From: Myxococcales bacterium
GTDB taxonomy: Bacteria; Myxococcota_A; Polyangia; Polyangiales; JAFGIB01
Direction of reading: 5' to 3'
Assembly: GCA_029880325.1 (NCBI GenBank)
Contig: JAOUOP010000008.1
Coordinates: forward strand, 1 to 64,000
DNA: 64,000 nucleotides
Below are positions 48,501 to 49,002 of the stretch, piece by piece. The notes beneath the pieces were generated by a model. That model was given only the letters and a program-made list of their open reading frames with translations. It made no database searches and was not told where the DNA came from. Position numbers and translations under genes: made by a program. The first letter of the stretch is position 1; every line of letters begins with the position of its first letter.

Positions 48501-48512
48501 AAAGCGACGCAT
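18528..48512 (-). CDS. Giant modular surface lipoprotein, 9,994 residues
   Basis: One uninterrupted frame of 29,985 bp encodes a protein of about 1 MDa. MRRFGLWLLGTCLFVGC is a lipoprotein signal (Cys17). ATG 48512 is chosen over the frame opening at 48668 because the signal starts there and a promoter lies between. Order: MopE-like Asp-rich segment DLDGDGFG..SDCDDRD; MIDAS half of a vWA domain (~315-548); PPC-like repeats with three C-type-lectin domains, two DUF4215/CDCGCG units, two LamG domains and four Gly-rich modules; eleven or twelve tandem PPC-like units (~6600-9400); second vWA half (~9475-9570); calcium-binding-like repeats (~9720-9820); conserved Cys-containing C-terminus. I count about 41 copies of the DA(I/V/F)(Y/F)xF repeat core. 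The likely role is adhesion or surface display, inferred from domains only. Confidence 0.88.
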   Translation of the reverse strand: MRRFGLWLLGTCLFVGCFDGDGRGAESPAMDASVPDCVDLDGDGFGVGCSLGSDCDDRDAGITHECRRCALPEVGCPCAPGQQPTACFLPDKFLEDGHVMCNEGTRRCQGGLWGACEDVHSYVVTPGPELRAVIDPDASPETCSVCESKCFIVRDPLQTLGDAGDGVQIGAGGGLRLGPGDGGASGGDGGEGGPRVPTGCPGLQECCDDRLPVGSDSYAECQTIVAAADDATCNTALASICPTITGPVSDCITGGTLADTDCDGIPDEWDECTPATVDSNPNCKGQVRPLPDTNNQAIFQILDRGESGQTAIDIAYQVQNADVYFLMDMSTTMADERDNLVASMADGNYVECALLKNCCDAQSGSDQTECLNKVNAENQGECQDAQGDYCTSPTQTNCPDLDFDGLPDNELKDKGVVGAIRCLMGSSFFGTGLFNEIPLGGYGDSDEVAFRHYVDMTNDVDRVREAIRSFVTNANLDYPEGDMVGLHSLLTGKGQFFGHGSPNVPERLGAGCPAATFGYPCFRDDAIPIVVLFTDDPMHNGPPGFDAPYSASIPRNGELTSDGIARFAPSQSEAFATAMNLGDVTDQFVVASGNLTYMAGDIPSVITGCDPDSAGPDAIFRFTISKGDEGEGVPVRFGMNVHTADNPPTTATTMPVVLSLYRGVPSAIQPPIDVGETRVNPIPSGPDLTYLTYLGTTEGKSESAPGFLGGISGCGADGETHEVVYTFRPVVDATVVIDSAETDFKTVISLHEGLPSGLPENPTTLGTDKIVLGTTGNTNDSFDTAIAVSGDGKMDGDYVTYIGDMLSLVDSGSTGVDTADGKGGGSYPTADYTEDVVGCGVDAEGPDAVFSFELDEPKRLRIDTEGSNFKTVLSVHDGKPPRTLTRTDVDLSAEAKPYDLGAATSTALILDSDPDGTAGLSDSVAPACGMVSTDGSADAEFSFQLTRATRLRISTRDDGADAFTPAVFLYAQSPGEATVIDAAATGNSHTSTATALSLEDPVGQYTTEVVGADLVGVGSNFASGVLTCAAPAGCVGVGGGCATSADCCTGMTCNGSSQCVESQVHPDQVYKFTPSSDGTVRFQVETGASIYQALAVYDGPPPTGGATSRTQVYDASLVSPLPDSSCTVHSRGGHLYYVCSNTRTWAAAQANCAAVGGHLVRIDDAAENTFVSGIRAADTSWLGAHDRDGSDGWYWVDTDTDQFWSGRSSGSAVGGLFNAWASGEPDDRDCAAYYRAGSELWYDLSCGSGYRYVCEDASPVDLPPDDGPSAYRVPSPKGSSKVFFGSTRRMESNVAGKALWGCGATADAPDAVFELKYGGGVTLDITTAGSDFPAVVGLFHDVDKSGTIESTEFVRCDANGVAPGVDVTADSALPSSAGLQNQVLTSNETYFLVVTGTALEPAGKYQLKISDSGLAGNGLELGCAVEGASAPAVVETDVYANQDYYVVVESRSTLGGPYSLVADSLYQSRLEYENPASLNESSADALALGDPYRSKIEVVRTSTAGMAPNYSVDADTGGAGALSCGSDSDSPDAVYTITPSIDTKLRFAVDMGAKTGTVSVFEGAPDATSTLTNLAASGNTNESSDTAYVVDLSGAPRRLEGSTASMGNDIDGSLLACGAAPDGRDAVFRFTLQNATSVEIDASASTAGAMMGDPVIALFEDFVLERPASRTLENDSYIEADANPAPTPTADGAWLAYDANVSNLSVSSQRQVLEMADNQNEVVQPDTLEGAMDLGDVWGTRVTVLGGDSSAMLPDYRGFWCGGDDWAPDAVYEFYSSVTTEVRISTAASAATGVPLASFAPVLALYDGSTGAPLRDVDEAERSIDFNATPGCGNGVLEWNEFCDDGNGINGDGCSTSCDFEVGLWHCDPAFYDEAGQGLIPECDCGCGAVDPDCADATIWSCEYLPFYDNCLRLYNIPGPHVITYYETGGYTIDPLNNAVCLPVVCGDGIAQQGEQCDDGNTVDGDDCDSNCAFENDRWRCDPDHYDAKARGIKGPPAKCDCGCGLVDPDCADASIGACDQGYLVPEGGCMYYGPAELDPANNGVCRYGTSSDLNTNDWLASSTQVELSAGGTFEYIGDSSALSDNLYTALGNDPTLINACGGDINAPDVVYQFDLRRATTVEIDARPPGGSGLTSPVLMLFETSAISGLAPDPVPLENDTASQADFNPSPTPVVNGTWYRYSGDLANLNPSAQPAVEIDNTGNLNDATPLSLGDPMGKRVATANADTSAQAGDFPAPSCGGSDDAPDALYRFVPSASGTVRISTANPELGFDSVIALYDGATGVPLTNADLASIESALGQSHEDQATARGVPVASGDSHVYTGTTAGMSSDVEATLYYDAPSGDLCGAAVGGADAVFSFTLEETTEVEITTEGSGFETVVGLFDSPFTRPSVTRLSSQAAAITQLYDKDALPGQPEPGCTPYDWNLHRYWQCSAERSWDGARAMCAQAGYTLAVIDGSLENSALFGRVAPTARDHHIGLIADDPYVAWASPATDVAGSWLDASPGVYRNFQGSEPNQVENVGTRLRYQDGYWVDTAAGSAAFPYICEQTVFGALPPVPTAANPRQVDVLGSLRHFRGSTAGTGSSVGGLIGCGADPFAPDAVFRLELAYDTNLAVDFSGSFAGAVIGLFRDGIGAQGYLDAGETCRLRSDAAPQIDSLLPAGTYYVVLTGSAAGYQGPYEVVFSGSSVDRSAFAMENDTLAEAALNPIGSIDNRWVVKTADMANLTTSLIAQRTVDMPGSDGNTVVAQNLGVEVSSGVFAPIEGEQVSTTNANTLSLSSDFRAPACGSTPVVDDGIDAIYEFTPANSGPVRVYLETEAHDAVIALYNGGGGSYPLKKTDVVPVDEVLGGSPNTNEAPGSAHVVTAADPVTYIADLGGMVDDLGSVDGTAATPSLWDQADIYGGAVCSAAPAGADAFYAFTLTEAKEVVLDTTGSGFAHTLSLFADGSSALAGATPVSGAEYETRAAAGGTGALPMDGGWYVLSGDSANLDPGNVTATTRSVAGGDFSNSDSVQDLGALAANGQLVTSGANTSAVSATYLSSTLTCGSSDAGSDMVFRFTPARNGDVRIAVNNPLASFPPVLAVFDDVPQTGASVSPTPVATGNTNNTLATAYSLSIGANAAYAGDTGVLSSGLAGLYYDPSASVGGDALAQCNADAAGADAFFTFTLPVATDVRIAVDGVTGFDHTLALFDDSPLSHPAPTAVNTNDDRASAPTAALDDGWVSYSSDMALLGIGELGNELKTAGADGNDADLLVDFVNSSDIQDLGFIDGKQIATLGADTRGTGSNYSAALLTCGGSDSAADQVFKFSATQNSTLRLAVDNPAPGFDPVIAVFDGPPATKAQSAPPLSHDVTVAAPVGCASAGVQFHDGHAYFLCTNASSWANAGNDCESAGMYLARIDDAAENTFIQGLSATGAWIGLHDARSDDTWRWLGDGEPVWLGGSEGTAPGGGFVGWGPGEPSFDTDDCASMGAADSWDDQPCANTQEYICELALGDRPADAIAGGLGPAEIYIGSTVDNSYGGGLLSWDQRAEFGGALCSADAVDGADAYYRFTVVGADALPASLIHRYSFKGLGSKVYDSVGAQHGTLAKAALGNRGRAYLRGGNSGEFVDLPNGLIDGLSDASFEVWFTWHGGGARQRIFSFGDSDAAGGEGQGTARVTVLELMASSDTGPCRLHWQDAASGALTADCPSALSAGVRHHAVAVVDVSGASMGLFLDGAMVASAALDGRVLGGINDVNNWLGQSPLATDPGFGGIIHEFRIHDRPLSAAQVASSYAAGSDPQGTTPVEVRIDAAGTAFDHVLALWDGSAQPAVPAATAATAHDTAAAAIAAPLAPAVDGSWLVRSGDSTGLGVSELTSRSFSAPADYALTDSDSVEGLRVDFGDPSGEALRVSGDTGALIGNVPTNQLICAADSSAADAIFSFTPGNSTRLKFAIDNPAPTSPHVIGLFDGTNGGPLLVDEQADPPVKLAFTPSNYDHRAYAYNNAIDLGCSGGSRGFNSSGSGSFSGDWCGVYPEVSSGVSQSSGGGPNVTILRFKSLNIPAGSTLTLSGDKPVILAVDGNATIAGIVDASGNGTLPGAGGNWACGGSAGGNVGTSGNETGGGGGGGFGTPGGKGGNGDDTNGGGGGAGRGDVSLSPLLGGCNGGYGGDCSDQGAGGGAVQIAARASLSITGSVHANGGVGPTGCASQRGGAGGGSGGAILLEASTLDIASATLQVQGGAGGRAGSGGNGGSGSNSAGSPGSPGQTDSSAGGGGGGGGYGRIASFESQGNVNEDGASAQPIAIGNQVSYQGDTAPMSSDIPSGAFDSASGAACFAAGTADATYTFTLDATTDVRISTAGSGFDTTLAVWKDKQPASAPRPTPADPAPFAGASYAAAASDHDSRAAAQLAFTEFGAVDGSWQVLADTTVGKTAEGLSASSVAAANTEAKQDLGSVSGLAMSVSGGSTASLADTYSEVTLSCGLADDLGNDAIYKFSGSAGNTYRVGVHNPGQSGNFHVAVFEGDPGVDPLTRAEDVPPTVTDLKPANANELPTLASAQSAPIGAEQRFLGDTSAMGSDVAGGLFDQRDDLGGKVCGADPGAADAFFDFSLSTTTTVIIDSASSSFDTVLSLWQADQPFAAPAAMAMSNDTRAAAGGNSLGVIDGGWHVLSADMSSLGVSELEAVTVAAGNSDAIEDLTVGGINSIAGEQLRLSGADSTGLGADYGMEQAGYPAGAALSCGGALLDSSGPDAIYSFVAASNTTLRASVENPLPGFSPVVAVFDGQNGDPLTLTELTPSSTAVSGNDAPSAAYAVGAMGSMNSVGASFTGSTAGLASDLDASLFSQAPNHGGAVCGAGMMGDAFFSFTTDGSRDLEIDTVGSGFAHTLAVFDSSPLQEPAAVAASYDDVPSSAAASQGDIDGSWIVRSGDTSAMTVSELVESTPAPAASDGLSALGDVVGQQRIVSGGSTSALGATYPRACGLVFDQAAPDAIYSFTASSATVVQLNIDNPAPSAAMAMQIYEDNGLGDPLTHAETTVAVTDLAAGGNVNEDLASAQAVSIGTAAAYTGSTSAMSSDLPGGAFDESLEAGGATCAAGANAADAFFSFSVDGSQDVRITTTPSTAFAHVLSLWDSSPIQRPDNATAAASDYSAVSPASLADSRTNAYGSGMIGSIDGSWQVRTVDSALLTASSVSETVAGNAADGAVKNLGAIDGAAYSVASGDITGYTAGYPSFDDTSGGSAVCGVSDDAPDAIYKFSTTADTAVRIDLMAAGFDGSVALFDGGVSPGVAPRSNADLDPASVVSLGATNEDLDSAQVVSIGSTVGYSGNAALENLNESVFDLAAVPGTCSVPADHEDAFFSFTLASPTEVFISGEDTTTAHWISLFDGDPRGLDKPAGGGSFSSAVNTLSLAFSTVWNCTSASTTVVNSTTGTITTDCTSDASSSYVDVSVPQLAGGSNVMLVRLAGMTVGSAHTVSLVGDKPVVFAVDGNVTINGHVGADASGTTPGAGGQQGCVTGTPAAGADDNGGASGGGGGGYGSTGGAGGDGDGDRGGGAAGGQFGASIPLAGGCAGGAGGRGSITNPAGGAGGGALQISAAGTLALGSTGSVSAAGAGGSGGQNADGAGGGGSGGSVVVEAASLSLAGWLTANGGGGGAGGGGGSSSTGSAGAAGATSGAAAAAGAPRVSDGGAGGNGGVLAYQGTTQTKLTPQSGGADSGGLLSSPGGGGGGGGHGRVLFQTVSGGAVYEKDTATAALAAPFAAYDDAWSVRDADLANLNASWATPTNYVEASDFPGMGETGQSPVDLGDASLRRIGIDGDTGVRVSDHDEICGGDGGGDAVYKFTASQSGQMRIAVTPAGGASDIAVPSVAVYDRAPALNFGGCWGDTSHFDPTDGALSYSTVTRVTGDAVIDTSLPAASMVTAAGGAAWPAPVVQSQSGGSGPDVVVIPLKSFVVGAGASVILRGDKPVIFAVEGDATVAGIIDASASGATPGAAGDLDCTGSSGAAGTAYTSSANGAGGGQGGGMRTAGGAGGAGNVVAGGSSGGAVAQVSSPDEAGEPLRGGCGGGAGGAGAGSGGSGGAAGGAVQLTVTGKLTVTSSGRIEANGGGGGAGSGQEDGGGGGGSGGTVLVEASVLDIYAGGWVTANGGGGGEGNDDDSADGVDGADGPNDAASGGQGAVGGDGGNGGNGGSGTSAGVAGQATSTQNEAGDGGGGGGGGAGWAVTRTLAGGLGCAARSWASHVDTTGVNFSGAPNLVLDSANCGTNTTLSVDTGAIDGAPDLSQLTTLCGVTPSYQAQNQSGATQALVLKLSGLTIASGYTLRFVGARPAIVLVDGAVSVDGRLGADASGATPGAGGDQDCASGIGGAGPNDSSGASGGGGGGYGASGGAGGDGDGDRGGGALGVAHGSTSPLAGGCRGGAGGMGGNGNAVAGAGGGALQLSASGAVSFSATGVLSAGGGGGSGGGWNDGGAGGGSGGSIVVEGNTLSLGGIITANGGGGGGGGGGDSGEAGGGGADAQASGTAAAGAARIQAGGAGGNGGVLAYQGLTDSLIAAQNGGADSGGLGEEPGGGGGGGGPGRIYLNATGGGTGLAGTVEFLGAAHVGCVTDGNTQNVAGSQSLSDSDGAANRVVIEDLAVSAGQTYYLVVKNGSPSALGDYDLELTWKDDADWPGCGEDLYDGKDAYFAFTTAAAGAGNYTIESAGSTAATVLALYDASGTFIACGDGASPSIAAALTASTTYYVAVKQSEGASATPSGTISLGIRDDDGLSPTTAKALACDSGDGLPNGEATLQRMLPAGTYYVGITRPLGTTASDYRIRFRDQSTLPAAATQLTCGALTSGGSSTLTADVTGGHDYYLVVKGETTADAGAYSLFVADRGAIGAMGCANDELTAPDAYFEFDVASSRRVTVEVDKLESSIAHRYDFAGRGTMVEDRVGTADGRVMNSALEANGVDGDLALAGTTSDQYVDLPNGLLSSLTDATIEAWVTWQGGNSWQRIFDFGDSDGGEGAQGTGDSSLFLTPNSGSALMARLRVGGVDADVNSSGGALPMGSVVHVAVVFNDASNALELYQNGVLVGSTTVSTQTLSGLNDINNWIGRSNWIADDEFKGTIHEFRIYAKALSAAEIADSFAAGADANTPWELYRDDGVLGSTTDDTLVTASCYNGPHTFAAAETSGGKYYVKSRGRSTLDGTFFASIKDEDGTGALDCTGGLGATGTSIERSLAGGNRLPAGTYYVGLTGQGSARGAYEVVFEDPTLAAATGADFVTCSADSAQLAVDAGETYYVVVKGQSAAASGSYGLTITDVGAVADPHASCGASAWDYAAPDAYLDFSVADAAGPANQNVEVSLTGTLDAVYQLETAAGAVLGCSDSAGSNAISAALAAGSYRVKVKGKSIAAGAGAAPFAISVRDLDAGGALDCATGTTASPAFLSYSGAGRLPAGSYRVGITGTSAGDEGAYSLSFRNPGQDPAGATQLACATDFVDVAVQSGGSYYAIVKGTQGTEQGSYGLTLSDLDRVDNLTACGIANAAAEPSAPDAFFEFSIASGPRNVSIDFNNGAGGLSGVFALYQDVGADGDTGNDVRVSVGGETCYELNEAPRTYALASGTYYLRVKGQSVLDGAGERPFEVTIRDDSGIGALDCASSGGSRAMMSKTLAPGDYIVGLTGAAAAATKNGAYRLSFRDASFGTSGALNRGCSGVDSYVDVTLQAGKEYWAVVKGESGGASDQGAYNLSLVDLSAVSNQVGCGADNSAPDAIYYFDVSDAAGRTVGIDTANSSLSTAFELFTAAGVSQGCSNGAAELTRTLAQGSYYVVVRGTDSSAGAGEDAFEISIRDEGVNAADYCAYGATGSGGTIDATMGPGTYYVAVTGNSAGGGATSGVYTIAFEDKALTQNKAQFLDCTSDEFEYDVIAGTPYYLVVKGAGTGDAGAYQLHIDDIGAVADMGCGSADDSAPDAYMAFTVADGAGRDVVIDMKGSALEAVFEVWKDNGAAADTLVGCAQTGVGTGEISANLAADTYYVKIRSTDASAGLGERPFQLSLRDPEVQGALTCMDGSVASGASITQTLSPGTYYVGLTNTDVAAPDAGNYRLSIGDTSFAAGGANAIACTTGESMDLPVEAGRDYYAVVKGQADGEAGSYELTLTDVGALSPTAAPNESATDIGCGADLSAPDAYYAFTLASTRNVSIDASGSSQAVAFQLYQDVGADLSFANDVAVGSCGDSSASKGYASLAAGSYYVVVKGTSVVAGAAEQPVQISIRDDDGIGSMFCDDGTPLAPAQIVQTLPAGTYYVGLSERGGVSGSYEIEFADQSTLGGGAAALACVASSGVPDAGGDPTKMALTQTVTAGRPYYVVVKGDGAVSGSFGLAITDVTEVEAMDCATEISAPDGYAEFTLASARDVTVDMSASVLDGAFQVFDNGGNAVVDCPCSPTTTPITCALSAGTYYVLYRGSAVAGGLGDQAFELSIYDDDALGAIACADGSAVGGATITEALNPGTYYVGITSQAGVTPADSSYRLQIKDAASTAVSGAPLVACDAGAIEADLTGGVPYYVVVKGQTVLDSGAYELRVQDLSGVPNFGCGDVPDAGEAFFEFEVSDPAGANVTIDTEGSSLETVVALFPQSANFGSDVLDNASGSCWDDASSCAAGADGVPDDLIACAAYDASTSPGTQPSFNRFLPQGIYYVVVRARGGAASMELPFNLSVRDADAVRSSYCAGHDGSAQPTLRQTLDAGTYWVALAGLGGTSPTEGDYRIRFRDYGKFADASTELACDTASDTLYYDVQAERSYYVAVKGQNSGDAGAYKLTVENFAAGTGMGCNADPNAADAFYKFSLAQTATVTVASRGPTAPDGSPEGSVLAIYPATATYFGTNYAIGTDGTIVGCDNGDVDGITSIQRELAAGDYYAVVSARSGAGAGYGSVSFPYEISLKETSNASVRACADASTSYISQTLPAGSYTLVVAGDSPVGGAYDLRFRDIGVLGNQAEMVACGAETIDTRELAVPIEANIPYYVVVKGQTATDFGSYGLTVESIDQSAANMGCNADPTSPDAFFKFTLLQQGEVVIDTVGSELDTVLAVYRGDATSFGTNYARDVFGTPVGCNDNKDGSSTDSELGATLAAGEYYAVVKGSLFSSGNYTASNERFNLSIRDANASKSIACATAADGAKITRQLSAGDYIVVLSDTDPEASASAGGAYSITFNDLSTSGSAAGIEIGCALGTLDGGDGDGDGQVDGIAVQGGTQYYVVVKGDQATDAGSYTLSIDDVASTQGVAADTPIACALEGSTIDATYPAGDYYAVVSGTGGQDGPFELRVQDVEAFTDFNRVACDADSGPNGTSAVEVDLQAGTHYVVVKGDGPGQTGAYQLNLRDTVAHPDNAVACADSELAERISYDVKAGKDYTLLLKGDAQFQQGDYNLKLYDEQGLRSGTGDLVSCQTVCPDMGPYNTGSATSNPSYCEPGDRGEANSFFTETLPDDTYYLTVKARDASDPGFYELQVGQPQDGTSGTSYAPPTLPQVKDAIESTGVKVLPVLSCSGGNGRCEGTEDQARALAKASGAIDPSLNDGMARFIDGNGSGIGSGLALAVRDLANFLSMDISLGDQGNPGFDISYQKCTDPSDPVQQLSCTQWTTGCTNACKPPETWQTSNKICGCSPGAQPRFVVTITNPQFPDNVVPNPDDPFGGYHFQLNIVGDGQYVLERIPVYIIPTNEDFPTPIDSPAGQFASSGSYEQEVFGGGCNFWQLEGEISGTDTCRDRVDNNGDGAIDRGLDANQDGDYIDPGVDNNGDGDFNDPGVDLNGDGDYLDSGEYAPDIPAEYPPDPGCLPGSCLDGVDNDNDGQLDNLDADCATNDVQVWKDFFFKADVPYGTSLSFDLCTGDTVAELDSCDGRYAEIMTVISTSGACTLDSDCLGKTLDSGEVRDGFCGAGGQCQFISPPKREDFCSSDAQCLDNGDNGQGYVLISSCDTSIGECVYRSPPGDIFNNLGDRDNGRPFAKVRIRLGADTLASKSPTLYRWYMTYVCDSGQ
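19060..19360 (-). repeat. Aspartate-rich calcium-binding-like repeats (first giant)
   Basis: Consecutive DNNGDG, DANQDGDYIDPG, DNNGDGDFNDPG, DLNGDGDYLDSG and DNDNDGQLDN loops resemble EF-hand/thrombospondin-3-type calcium sites. The spacing is about 12 residues. Confidence 0.7.
19805..20090 (-). other. C-terminal half of a split vWA domain (first giant)
   Basis: The segment begins APPTLPQVKDAIESTGVKVLPV and runs through TEDQARALAKASGAID to SGLALAVRDLANFL. It has the order alpha5, beta5, alpha6 and final helix that normally follows the TDDPxHNGP strand in this vWA family. Here that strand is ~8,900 residues upstream. Confidence 0.6.
20300..28700 (-). repeat. Tandem PPC-like repeat array (first giant)
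   Basis: Eleven to twelve units spaced 600-715 bp (200-238 residues). Each unit has an AGTYYVGLTG-type segment, a Cys, a YYVVVKGQ segment, LxxxDVGAV and a CG..APDAYxxF core. A second AAGTYYVVVKG segment and an ISIRDDDGIGALxCxDG junction close the unit. The layout resembles bacterial pre-peptidase C-terminal (PPC) beta-sandwiches arranged in pairs. Confidence 0.75.
27170..27840 (-). other. LamG/concanavalin-like domain (first giant, copy 2)
   Basis: IAHRYDFAGRG, VDLPNGLLSSLTDATIEAWV, QRIFDFGDSDGG, VHVAVVF and IHEFRIYAKALSAAEI follow the LamG/laminin-G3 pattern. Confidence 0.8.
28850..29540 (-). repeat. Glycine-rich module (first giant)
   Basis: From GATPGAGGDQDC to GGGPGRIYL. A VDGAVSVDGR-type strand precedes it. 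Gly-runs alternate with short VVEG/LSLGG strands, suggesting a glycine-rich beta-helix-like fold. The DNA is dense in GCC triplets. Confidence 0.6.
29890..30620 (-). repeat. Glycine-rich module with (GCC)8 tract (first giant)
   Basis: From SGATPGAAGDLDC to GGAGWAVTRTL. A pure (GCC)8 run at 29922-29945 on the plus strand encodes eight glycines. Confidence 0.6.
31370..32110 (-). repeat. Glycine-rich module absent from the second giant
   Basis: From DASGTTPGAGG to GGHGRVLFQ. It is the core of a ~1,045-bp stretch (31340-32385) with no counterpart at the matching place of the second giant. Confidence 0.6.
35720..36310 (-). repeat. Glycine-rich module with (GCC)7 tract (first giant)
   Basis: From SGNGTLPGAGG to GGGYGRIASF. 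(GCC)7 lies at 36189-36209. Confidence 0.6.
37190..37830 (-). other. LamG/concanavalin-like domain (first giant, copy 1)
   Basis: SLIHRYSFKGLG, VDLPNGLIDGLSDASFEVWF, QRIFSFGDSD, HHAVAVVDV and IHEFRIHDRPLSAAQV match the LamG pattern of copy 2. Confidence 0.8.
38040..38440 (-). other. C-type lectin domain 3 (first giant)
   Basis: AYFLCTNASSWANAGNDC, MYLARIDDAAENTFI, WIGLHD (the WIGL motif), a GEPS segment in the EPN/QPD position, SWDDQPC in the WND position and EYICE give a complete C-type lectin layout. Confidence 0.85.
40860..41265 (-). other. C-type lectin domain 2 (first giant)
   Basis: HRYWQCSAERSWDGARAMC, YTLAVIDGSLEN, HIGL, GSEPNQVEN and FPYICE. EPN is the sugar-specificity triplet of mannose-type lectins, but the later WND is replaced by YWVDT, so calcium binding is uncertain. 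Confidence 0.75.
42360..43030 (-). other. Two DUF4215-CDCGCG units with lower GC (first giant)
   Basis: CGNGVLEWNEFCDDGN and CGDGIAQQGEQCDDGN are Myxococcus-type cysteine-rich repeats. Each is followed by a WxCDPxxYD segment and CDCGCGxVDPDC. The DNA at about 42500-42960 looks visibly AT-richer than its flanks. Confidence 0.75.
44740..45155 (-). other. C-type lectin domain 1 (first giant)
   Basis: HLYYVCSNTRTWAAAQANC, HLVRIDDAAENTFV, SWLGAHDRDG, SGEPDDRDC, LWYDLSC and YRYVCE. All four canonical cysteines are present. Confidence 0.85.
46870..47570 (-). other. N-terminal (MIDAS) half of a split vWA domain (first giant)
   Basis: NADVYFLMDMSTTM carries the DxSxT metal-site motif. A Cys-rich insert follows, then VAFRHYVDMTNDVDRV, GDMVGLHSLLTGKG and IPIVVLFTDDPMHNGPPG. 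The sequence then passes straight into PPC-like repeats without the last strands and helices of the fold. Confidence 0.7.
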
Positions 48513-48551
48513 GTGGTGACCTGTGAACCCCACCCCGACAGCAGGCCCTGG

Positions 48552-48580
48552 AGTATTCCACTGTACGAGGTGGTTTTCAA
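48552..48580 (-). promoter_or_regulatory. Sigma-70-type promoter of the first giant gene
   Basis: On the minus strand TTGAAA (48580-48575), a 17-bp spacer and AATACT (48557-48552). This predicts a start near 48545 and a ~33-base leader. The leader has only a weak ribosome site (AGGTCACC) before ATG 48512. Confidence 0.55.
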
Positions 48581-48690
48581 CGCACTTCATACCCCCACAT
48601 GGGTGTAAAACCCGACGCCATCGGCCGCCTGCGGAGTACACCGCCGGGGCAAACCCGAACGCGGCCACAGTGGCGCGATTTCATATACTT

Positions 48691-48848
48691 AGGAGCCGCC
48701 GCGAAATAAAGTTACCGACTCGACTCCGAACCATCCCGCCCAGCTGCGTTGCGCCGCCTTCAAATGCATGGAGTATTCGCGCGGCGTCGCGCCTTGCCGG
48801 TGGGGCGCCTCGAAGCCGGCTTGGCAACCCTATTTCGCGGCGGCTCCT
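48691..48848. repeat. 158-bp inverted-repeat (MITE/REP-like) element
   Basis: AGGAGCCGCCGCGAAATA at 48691-48708 is repeated inverted without mismatch at 48831-48848. The match continues imperfectly (13 of the next 21 bases). The trinucleotide TTA at 48689-48691 and 48848-48850 could be a target duplication if the element is taken as 48692-48847. Confidence 0.6.
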
Positions 48849-49002
48849 TATGCGTTCATACGGCGTGATTTGCGTCCTCGATCGGGGTCGCTACTGCAGC
48901 AGCCGGAGCGAAAAACAGGGCATCCCCAAGATCGGAAGGTGAAACACAGCGACCGGCCCCACCCTGGATCGATCCGGAATCGCCCACGAGCCCTGGCCAG
49001 TG

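Larger units (their letters stand above)
48513..49002. other. Intergenic spacer between the two giant genes
   Basis: 490 bp between the stop of the upstream giant (49003) and the start of the downstream giant (48512). It holds a promoter candidate close to 48512 and an inverted-repeat element (48691-48848). No gene is supported, and no T-tract terminator for the upstream giant is convincing. Confidence 0.6.

Noticed and set aside
48513..48668. Upstream extension of the first giant gene by 52 codons
   Set aside because: The extension would place a non-signal sequence ahead of a clear lipoprotein signal and would cover the TTGAAA/AATACT promoter candidate.
48900..49002. Possible terminator for the second giant (GGGGATGCCCTGTTTTT on the minus strand)
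   Set aside because: The stem is only three base pairs, so the T-run alone is not enough.
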